Shown: in pieces, positions 55,983-64,000 of the stretch
Layout: each line of letters begins with the position of its first letter
Numbering within the stretch: position 1 is the stretch's first letter
Source of the DNA: Branchiostoma floridae
Taxonomy: Eukaryota > Chordata > Leptocardii > Amphioxiformes > Branchiostomatidae
Assembly: GCF_000003815.2 (NCBI RefSeq)
Contig: NC_049983.1
Span: 658,524-722,523, forward strand
DNA length: 64,000 nucleotides
Reading direction: 5' to 3'
Position numbers and translations under genes: made by a program
Notes under the pieces: model-generated
The model's database searches: none
What the model was told of the DNA's origin: nothing
The model's input: only the letters and a program-made list of their open reading frames with translations

Positions 55983-56052
55983 TCGAGCCAGCGTGGTCTA
56001 CAGCACGGTACCTATCTTCCGTAGATCGTAGGTTCGAACCCCACTTGCTAAA
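55983..56052 (+). other. tRNA-like sequence followed by a T run
   Basis: AGCGTGGTCTACAGCACGG resembles an A box and D arm, and GTAGGTTCGAACCCCAC is a good B box and T arm with one stem mismatch. A run of nine T follows, as for a pol III terminator. The anticodon stem is poor, so this is more likely a tRNA pseudogene or SINE head than a working tRNA. Confidence 0.4.
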
Positions 56053-56131
56053 TTTTTTTTTCTTTGTTAGACAAATCTCATGTAGTGTTTTTTTAATAGA
56101 AGAAAGACCAACTCAGTAATTCGATGTTTAA

Positions 56132-57053
56132 CCCTATCTAGACCAGGCTTTTTCGGGATTCCTGGGACCAGGGGGGGGGGGGGGGGGGCTCTTTTGACCC
56201 CCCCTTCGTTATTTCAAAACGGCTTGGGTTACGATCACCAAATTTGGTGGGAATGATTTACAAGTATAGTTTTATATTTTCTGTAATTTTGGTATTGTTT
56301 TGACGTAATATGACATAATTATGACGTCATAATGTCATATTTTGGGCTAAAATCATCAAAATATGAAATTTCCGCTATACTTATATGAATTGAACAAATC
56401 GATGACTATAAAGGTTATCTTATTGGTGTCTAAGTCTGCCAAGTCTTTTGTTGCCAATGACGACGACGCTGACGTCTGTATGACGTCAGAAATGACGTCA
56501 TTTGTCCGCCATCTTGGATCGACAAGCTTGAATTTTCTAAAATACGACTTTTTCCACATATAACCCCAAAACCGAATAGAAATGGACTAAAAATGATCAA
56601 GTGATTGTGTTTTGTAAGAAAATAAAAGATTTTGACGGTATTTGAGTAAAAATTACATGTATTTATCGTTGAAAATGACATTGTCCGCCATCTTAGATTT
56701 TGACCCATGACGTCATCAAATTAGCATAAATTATGAATATCTAATTAGAAATGTAACTTAAAATTACAAAGGATGTTTATGATATAAATAATCAAGTTTG
56801 ATCTAGCAATAAAAGTATGAAATCCTATAATTCAAACTGAAATTAGTAAATTTGGGAAAAATTGCCTGTCAGAAACCCGTTGCCATGGCAACACGAAAAA
56901 TCACAAAGTAAATTTTTTTTCGCAGAATTGTTGCCAACAATATTCTAGGAAAAGTCAGCAAGTTTCCTAGTCCTAGCACATTTCGTTCGCCAGTTATACG
57001 ACGTCAAAGTTGGCGCGGACACTTTTAGCCCCCCCCCCCCGGCCTAGATAGGG
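56132..57053. mobile_element. 922-bp piggyBac-like non-autonomous element with CRE palindromes
   Basis: TTAA at 56128-56131 and 57054-57057 flanks inverted repeats CCCTATCTAGACC and GGCCTAGATAGGG. A TTAA target and CCCT start are the established piggyBac hallmarks. Next to each end lies a G or C run. The interior has four TGACGTCA palindromes and no coding frame, and shares blocks with 30961-31903. Confidence 0.85.
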
Positions 57054-57299
57054 TTAAAAACTCTTTTTTTTTCGTGTGATTTTGTTTAACATCCAGGCTT
57101 TTTCCAAAATACGCACCGGCCAGCTTTTTCAGAAGCTTTCTTGTTTCTGTAAGGTTTTCTGTTCGGTTTGGAAATGCCCCTTGTTCTGCAGTGTCCAATA
57201 TATTGCCACTACTGTTAGCTTTGAGAGCTGTTTATCTTAAAATCGCACGGACTCGAGACACCTGAAATAAAATTTGCCTCATTAAAGCCAGGACGCGGC

Positions 57300-60200
57300 C
57301 TATGGTGCATACAGCTACTCGAGGAGGCTGACATGGCTGAGCAACATCACATCAACATGAAGGTTGAAGAGTTAGGCAGTGTGTGCCCAGCTCTTTACCT
57401 TCTGCTACGCAAGAGCCGAGTATCAAATTGCCTAACAAATGTTACCAGCCGCAATGATAAGCTGCACTGGAAATTAATTGCTGTCGTGTTTTTGCGTTGT
57501 TCTGTAGGCAATCTAATGTTATTCAAAGGGTCAAAAGTGCGTCCTGGGGACAAAGATATATCTTTTAGCTGGGAATTACGGTACACACCTTATATCTTTA
57601 GAGAATGCTTGAGAAGAATATCATTAATTGGAACGTCTTACTCCGACGTCACGAGGACAACAACATCGGTGGATTTTCGAGGACGGGGAGCCCCCAGCAG
57701 CAGGTGGAAGACGCGCACAGCAGAGCAGACAAGGCTGCTGAGGCTGGCCGAGACAATGTGGGACTAAGTAGAAGTCTTCCATCTTTTCTGCTTAGTAATG
57801 CTCGATCATTGTTGAATAAGTTGGATGATTTGTCTGATTCGTTGAATACTAGTAGTTATGGGATTGATATAGCCGTAATTTCTGAAACTTGGTTTACTCA
57901 TGAACACCCTCCGGAATGTACACATATTGAAGGCTTTAACTTTTTCTCTCTATGTCGTAAGGAAAGCCGTGGTGGGGGTGTTGCAATATGTGTTAAGGAT
58001 TACTGAGATCCTAAACTTCATAGAAATACCTACAGAACTCGAATGTCTGTGGGTGTGGGCTAAGCCCTTTTGGCTACCACGTTCCATTGCAAATATTGCC
58101 ATATGTGCTGTTTACAATCCTCCGGCGTCACCTTACCAAGAATTGTTACGTATATACACATTATTGATAGAACTGATAAGATTAATACTAGGTACCCACT
58201 TGCAGGAATTTGTGTTTTAGGAGATTTTAATAGATGTGATATTAGCAATATTCTTAATGGAACCCACCTAAAACAGCTTGTCAGACAGCCTAATGGGGGG
58301 GAGAAGCCATTCTTTATTTGATCATTACCAATTTGAAGTCATTCTACCAAATTCCTCGAATTGAGGAGCCTGTAGGAATGAGCGACCACAATACTGTGTT
58401 ATGGTTTCCCAGTGACTACAAAGCTATCAATACGAAAACGAGGTCAAATATTCGCCCTTTTAATTAAGGACTCTGAGGTCCGCTCTTTCGGACAGTGGAT
58501 TTCCTCCCAACCGTGGATTGAAGTTTTTGATGCCCACGACATCCAAACCAAAGCCGATATTTTTTATCAAACTCTCCAAAGTAGAATAGACCATCATTTC
58601 CCAATGAAGTCTGTCATTAAACACAATACTGATAAGGAATGGATTACTCCCCATATCAAATCACTTATTAAGAAAAGACAGATAGCTTTTCACTCTGGCA
58701 ATATGACATTGTATAGAAAGCTAAGAAACAGTGTAAATCGACTGTGTATTAAGGTAAGGAAAAGATATTATGTTTGTAAGTTTGTAAGTTATTAAGTTTT
58801 AAAGAAGGAGAATCCGGCCAGATGGCACGCGTGTCTACGTGACATACTAAATTCTCGGCGAAGCTTATCAGTGTCTGTGCCCAGCAGCGCTCCTCTGACT
58901 GACAATGATATTGCTAATGTAATCAATCATCACTTTTCTGACATCGTTAACGAACTTCCATGCCTTGACCTTGAGTCACTGCCATCTTACCTGCCTTCTC
59001 CTTCTAGACCTCCGCATATACATTCATATGAGGTTCATGAAATCTTGAAGCGCCTTGATGCAAGGAAAAGCTGCGGCCCTGATAACATTTCCCCGAAAAT
59101 CGTCAAAACATTTGCTGTCGAATTTAGTGAAATTCTTGCCCATATTTTCAACTGCTCATTGGAAGAGGGACGTGTTCCCAAACAATGGAAAGAAGCCATT
59201 ATTGCCCCGATTCCAAACTCGGAAAGTCCCAGCGTCAGTAGAGCATCTACGACCAATATCACTCACTTCTGCTTTTATGAAAACGTTTGAATCGTTCATT
59301 TCAAAATGGATTTTCCAAGACATTGACAAAATTCTGGATCCAAATCAATATGGCAGTAGAAAAGGGCACTCATCTGTCCACTACTTGATTAGTATGATTG
59401 ATTCAATTCTTCGCGGTGCTAAGACCCCTAAAAGCATCCAGACTGTTTTGCTGACTGATTTTAGCAAAGCGTTTGATAGAATTGATCATACTATCTTAAT
59501 CCGTAAATTGTTAACATGTGGTGTGCGTACTTGTATTTTACCATGGCTTTGTGATTTTCTGACTGAGCGTACACAATGTGTCCGGTACCGATGCGTTATT
59601 TCCAGTTGGGAGAAAATTGCCTCTGGTGCCCCACAGGGGACAAAACTAGGGCCGATCCTGTTCCTAGTATATGTGAATGATGCAATGAATTTTTTTCTGG
59701 ATAGATGGAAGTATGTTGATGATCTGTCGTTTATGCCTAGGTTACACATAGCCGACTTTGGCTCCCGAACACTAGCCGACTCTCAGCCGACCCAAGTCGG
59801 CAGTAGTTCGGGAGTAGTCTGACCAGTTTAGGCAACGCCTATTTTTCTAGCGCCGAACATGTCCCGAACATCTCCCGACCAGTAAATGACTTACTCTCGA
59901 CTGTGTCCCGAATGCTGCCAAACCTATTCCCTACCGTGCCGACCTCTAGCCGCAGATTGTCGAATCACTCCTGACTGATCCCCAACTGATTGCCGACCCT
60001 CTCTCGACTTGAAATGGACATAATCAGCGATTTTCAAAAGAGTGGTCATTTTTGTTTTTAATCAAGATTGTCCTTTCTTCTATTTTGTAAACATCACCAA
60101 GAGATCAAATTTGGATCACGGCATTTATGGTTCTTTTTGTTTTTGGCTGGATTACGGTCGTGTGAAGTTCGGGGGTGATTCGTCTACGTCCTGGCAATAG

Positions 60201-61370
60201 TCTTTTTGCTTGGGAATGAGTTAGCAGAGATTTGTCTACGGTCTTGGGGTGAATCATTGGTACGTTGGAAACAAGCTGGGAGTAAGTCAGCAGTCAAAAA
60301 TAGTTACTCAAGCAACTGGATATGGTTTTGAAACTATATCCAGTTGCTTGAGTAACTATGTTTGGTGTATCTTATTACCTGGATGTCTAACCTACATCGA
60401 CGTAAGTCAGCAGTGTTTATGGCGTGGTTAAGATCTAGTTTGACTGCTGACTTACTCCCGAACACCAACCGAACACTAGCCGACCGTGTCGAACACCAGC
60501 CGACCACCAACCGACTCATTCCAGAGTTGCCGTTCAGAGTCGAATGTTTTGAACATTTCAAAACATTCGGATGGAGCAGCCGAACACCAGCCGACTGAGC
60601 AGAACGCCAGCCGAACGCCAGCCGACTGAGCAGAACGCCAGCCGACTACAGCCGGCTAGCTCCCGAATTACTCCTAAACCATAGTCGGGAGAGAGTCGGG
60701 AGCCAAATTCGGCTATGTGTAACCTAGGCATAAAAGAGAGTAGATTATTCAGTGAAGAGCTAGAGCTCAATGCAGACAACAATCAACCAACTAGATGCAT
60801 GGTCATCCTAAAACCGTATGACATGGAACGAAGATAAGTGCAAATTAATGTGTATTTCCTTCATGAAGGATCCCCCTCTACCTCCTGTGTTATTACTGAA
60901 TGGCAAAGCCTCAGAGTACACTGAAGATGCCTCTATACTAGGTATCTGGATGTCTGCGGACTTGAAATGGGGAAAACATACTAACTTCATTATAAAAAAA
61001 GGAAGCCGTCGCCTTTTTTTTGCTTAAAAACCTACGCTTTGGTGTCTGCACTGAAGATCTCTGTGAGATTTACCTATTATATGTCCGACCTATCATGGAA
61101 TATGCGGCCCCAGTATGGCATCCAGGTTTAACATGTCAACAATCGGCTGCATTAGAACGCATACAAAAGCGTGCGCTAAGAATTATTCTGGGCAGCGAAT
61201 ATACTTGTTATATCGAAGCTCTATGTAGGCTAAATATGAACACTTTAAAAGCAAGAAGAGAATTTCTATGTCTTAAGTTCGCGAAATCCATGTTTAATTC
61301 ACCCATTTTTCGAAGCTGGTTGCCAGCTACTCGTAATGAAGTTCACAACAGAGACTTAAAACTATAGACA
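57300..61370 (+). mobile_element. Broken CR1/L2-type LINE with nested insertion
   Basis: Pieces of one element in order: endonuclease N-terminus (SNARSLLNKLDDLSDSLN, VISETWF, 57780-58005), endonuclease middle after a frameshift (ICAVYNPPASPY, 58020-58220), GDFN motif (58215), a linker (58430-58795), and reverse transcriptase from 58871 with a frameshift near 59225 (LRPISLTSAFMKTFE, TDFSKAFDRIDH, SGAPQGTKLGPILF, YVDDLSF ending 59731). It resumes after the inserted element at 60732 and ends at 61367 with LCLKFAKS...WLPATRNEVHNRDLKL. At least four frame breaks; dead. The frame at 57333-57767 may be part of its 5' region, but I do not recognise it. Confidence 0.85.
59734..60730. mobile_element. 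997-bp TA-flanked foldback element inserted at the reverse-transcriptase active site
   Basis: Ends TGCCTAGGTTACACATAGCC and the inverse GGCTATGTGTAACCTAGGCA, flanked by TA at 59732-59733 and 60731-60732. Subterminal arms are full of CCGACT, CCGAAC and TCGGGAG words in inverted orientation. A smaller hairpin (TAGTTACTCAAGCAACTGGA) is nested at 60302-60358. No coding capacity. Confidence 0.88.
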
Positions 61371-61591
61371 TTCTATTTCTCTTTCTCTCTCTCTCTTCTT
61401 CCACCACTCCCTTAATGTCATTTCCAACCTCTCTTTTTCTATTAACTAACCACTGGGGATACAAGGGAAGGGAAGATGGCGGCCCCCAGATAGGACGTGT
61501 CACGGTTGAGGTGCTCCTACCAACTTTATTTTTCCACGCTATGCTTGAATAGAACGCAAACCGCTTCAGTTTCTGGGGGTCTACAACGTTT

Positions 61592-62488
61592 GTGTTGGAC
61601 TGTCGAATGGGAAAGAGAACCAGACGTTCCAGAGGCTCGAGCAGCACGGAAGAAGGTAGTCCGAATCTGAAACGCTGCCCCCCACCCAAGACACCAAAGA
61701 TGGCGGCAGGTACGGGTAGCGACGAGTTGCAGTCTCTTTCACCAGAGCTTCAGACGCTCGCGCATCTGATCCTCAAACAGACTCAAAAACAGCAGGAGAC
61801 TCTACTAGGTCAGTTTCAGAATGTTGGGGAAAAACTGTCTGGCCAAATTCACGCATTAGACAACAAGGTCGAAGGCTTGTCAGCCGACTTAACCAGTTTA
61901 CGTGAGCGGGTGGGAGCCAACGAACACGCCGCGGAGTTCCAGACGGAGGAAATTCAAGACCTACGCCGAGCGCTGGATGAGGAACGACGTGCGAGACTGA
62001 AGGCTGACTTGCTGGCAGAGCGTTACTCGAGGAAAGCCGACATAATCATTAGAGGTCTGCCATGCAACGAGAAGGAAGATTCACAACAGGTATTTGCTGT
62101 TTTTTTGTCGGAGAAACTTCATCTTGCGCCTGTGCCTTTCGCCGCGGTCCATCGCCTCTCGAGACCCACAAAAACGCGCCCGAACCCACCCCTGTTGGTC
62201 AGATTGCTCAACTTCCACGATCGGGATCGGATTCTACGAGAGGGAAGGAAGTTACGCGGGAACAAGGAGGGACTGGCGGTTTTCGAGCATCTCCCCCCTC
62301 CCCTACAGGCAGCGAGGGCCAGCCTTGTCCCGGTTCGAGACGCTGAAGCAGCAAAAGCCAAAGGTACTGATACTAGGGTTTCGATTTGGGTGCCTCCCAA
62401 GGCAACGTACGCAATGTTACTTGTGAACGGTCAAGAGAAGAAACGCGCCGATGCGATTGACCTTATGCTATCTACAAAGAACACATGA
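61592..62488 (+). CDS. L1-type ORF1 protein, intact frame, up to 298 residues
   Basis: Start at 61592, or more likely the second ATG at 61607 (MGKRTRRSRG). A basic N-terminus is followed by a long coiled coil at about residues 70-155 (LQTLAHLILKQTQKQQETLL to LRRALDEERRARLKADLLAE) and an RRM-like domain with IIIRGLPCNEKED and VHRLSRP, then LLVRLLNFHDRDRILREGRK and a C-terminal domain. This is the Transposase_22/L1 ORF1p plan: an RNA-binding trimeric chaperone of the retrotransposon particle. Confidence 0.85.
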   Translation: MLDCRMGKRTRRSRGSSSTEEGSPNLKRCPPPKTPKMAAGTGSDELQSLSPELQTLAHLILKQTQKQQETLLGQFQNVGEKLSGQIHALDNKVEGLSADLTSLRERVGANEHAAEFQTEEIQDLRRALDEERRARLKADLLAERYSRKADIIIRGLPCNEKEDSQQVFAVFLSEKLHLAPVPFAAVHRLSRPTKTRPNPPLLVRLLNFHDRDRILREGRKLRGNKEGLAVFEHLPPPLQAARASLVPVRDAEAAKAKGTDTRVSIWVPPKATYAMLLVNGQEKKRADAIDLMLSTKNT

Positions 62489-63218
62489 TGGTGAACATGT
62501 TGTTTAAAATTTGACTGAAATAATTAAACGAACATTTCTTCTCTTTGAGGCGCTGGTGTGTTTTTTATGTATGTGAAGACAGTACTAGTACATAGGAATC
62601 AGAATACCTTCTTGTTTTGTTTGCAAGTCACAGGTAGTAACAAATATGCGGCGGCATGGATTTTTGTAATTGGCTTGCATGCTTCACAGGTGCAAGCATT
62701 CGTTTGAACACGTGCTGATCAGCGTGCACTTAATTGACTTGAAATGTCAACACCTTGCGTAACCCACAGCCGAGCCGGTGTATTCCGTTGCTGCCTGTTC
62801 TTTTCTTTTGTTACAGTATTGTCTGAGTTCTGAATCGGACCGATTCTCCTACTTGTGTTGATTTAATTTGTACTTTCTGTTACTTTTTGGTTTATTATGT
62901 ATATAAAACTTTTGCGGAATACTGAAATAATTGAAATAATGGAGCTTATATGAGAAAGGCCACCAACTTCAGTTATGATCTTGTGTTTTGGTGGTGTTTA
63001 TGTTGTTTCCTTTGTGTTTTTGAACCATCCAGCAATATTGATCCCCAGTGTTATGTTTTGTTATGTCTATTGTACAGATATTATGATTTCCAATCATTCA
63101 GTAACATTGTATGTGATTTTCAGTTTTGTTAACTTTTATTCAGTTGCTACAGATACAGTATTACTTTGCCCGCTTACCCCAGATGCTCTCCAATCATACT
63201 TGACATTCCCAACAAACC
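62489..63218 (+). other. Spacer between ORF1 and ORF2 of the L1-like element
   Basis: About 730 bp without a sustained frame. Unusually long for an L1 inter-ORF spacer, so it may include a decayed end of ORF1 or an insertion. Confidence 0.5.
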
Positions 63219-63976
63219 ATGACCCAGGTTGAAGTTCAAATTGCTAGCTATAACTGTAATGGACTTAGAGACCATATGAAACGTAGGGGGGTCTTTACAT
63301 GGCTCAGGGATAAGCCATATCAAATTATATGCCTACAGGAGACCCATTCAACATTATCTGAAGAGAGTAGGTGGCAGAATGAGTGGGGGGATCCATGATT
63401 TTCTCTCATGGAACCTCTAGTCAAAGAGGGACAGTCATTCTTTTCAAAAACAACATTAATCCATCCGTCCATCAAACTTAAACTGATCCTCATGGCAGAT
63501 GGATTATTGTAGATTTAACTATTGATAGTTATAGATTTTGTATAGTCAATATTTATGCCCCTAATGAGGACTCCCCGGAGTTCTTTTTTAGTTTATCAGA
63601 AGAATTAGATAACTTCCCAGAGTGTAATGAAAGCTTAATCATAACTGGAGACTTTAATACTGTACAAAATCCACAATTAGACAGACTTGGAACCAACAGA
63701 TCTTACCACCCCAAAGCCTATGAATCTATCTCTGAAATGAAAGGTAAACATGACTTACATGACATATGGCGTTTTAGAAATCCAAATAATATTAGATACA
63801 CATGGAGGCGAAAAAATCAAGCAAGTAGAATTGATTACTTCTTAGTTAGTTTTTCATTGATTAACAGGATTTCCAAATGCGTTATTGCAGATTCTTTTAA
63901 ATCGGACCATAAATTAATTTCCATGTCTCTTATAACTGCCGAGTTTCCTTCGGGGAAAGGGGTTCTGGAAGTTTAA
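63219..63976 (+). pseudogene. L1-type ORF2, endonuclease part, frameshifted
   Basis: Opens MTQVEVQIASYNCNGLRDHM and has LQETH, then a TGA at about 63397 with the frame shifting to GTSSQRGTVILFKNNI, a second stop near 63480, and resumption at VDLTIDSYRFCIVNIYAPNE, TGDFNTV, YTWRRKNQASRIDYFLVS and SDHKLIS. These are the APE endonuclease motifs in order. The reverse transcriptase would lie beyond the window. Confidence 0.8.
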
Positions 63977-64000
63977 TACTTCATTATTAGACGACACAAT

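Larger units (their letters stand above)
61470..64000 (+). mobile_element. L1-like LINE, 5' part, running off the right edge
   Basis: A short 5' UTR beginning near AAGATGGCGGCCCCCAGATA is followed by ORF1 (61592-62488) and the start of ORF2 (63219). Both proteins have L1-type architecture. ORF2 already has frame breaks in its endonuclease, so this copy is dead. It follows directly on the 3' end of the broken CR1/L2 LINE. Confidence 0.85.

Noticed and set aside
57333-57767. 144-codon frame upstream of the CR1/L2 endonuclease
   Set aside because: No recognisable domain or splice context; possibly the 5' region of the LINE, not called as a gene.

Overview
This is a eukaryotic, animal window: multi-exon genes with GT-AG introns, TATA boxes, AATAAA signals and a very dense load of foldback DNA transposons and LINEs. 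The gene content (a USP19 orthologue, a BRICHOS proprotein, a secreted polyamine oxidase, a Bcl-2-like gene) and the style of small TA-, TTAA- and 9-bp-TSD elements suggest a lancelet (Branchiostoma-like) or another invertebrate deuterostome. That assignment is inference. There is one assembly gap, 25158-25731.

Left part (1-12.9 kb). The last eight exons of a USP19-type deubiquitinase lie on + (318-6208). It converges on a five-exon minus-strand gene (12854-9090) encoding a 265-residue type II membrane BRICHOS proprotein with a furin-type RVRR site. Their likely poly(A) signals are about 175 bp apart. 12.9-17.4 kb has no recognisable gene, only microsatellites and MITE-like foldbacks, one with a clean 9-bp target duplication.

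Middle (17.7-47 kb), all minus strand: four tandem copies of one gene family, each with a similar TATA-type promoter and noncoding first exon (near 46.9, 42.5, 37.1 and 23.9 kb) and a near-identical 31-codon first coding exon. Copy 1 (22503-17774) is an intact 499-residue, two-TM protein with a SAP-like motif, a PH/GRAM-like region and a charged coiled coil; it stops before any RING. Copy 2 (34258 to the gap) has the same layout but continues through phase-matched exons into a RING-H2 finger; a 3-kb LINE with an 11-bp target duplication sits in the intron before the RING exons. Copy 3 (45809-43370) is a pseudogene. Copy 4 is an orphan promoter plus first exon. I infer a family of membrane-anchored RING E3 ligases and RING-less relatives.

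Between the copy 4 promoter and its orphan exon lies the most striking structure: a 2.4-kb palindrome (39928-42375). Each ~1.05-kb arm carries an intronless Bcl-2-like gene (BH1 and BH2 visible), preceded by a minisatellite of six DR1 nuclear-receptor elements (AGGTCA-N-AGGTCA). The loop is packed with CTCCGGAG palindromes.

Right part (48.4-64 kb). A three-exon secreted FAD polyamine oxidase (48418-52467) is followed by a transposon graveyard: a LINE fragment between two ~340-bp direct repeats, a 922-bp TTAA-flanked piggyBac-like element with CRE palindromes, a CR1/L2-type LINE broken beside its catalytic YVDD by a 997-bp TA-flanked foldback element, and an L1-like LINE running off the right edge.
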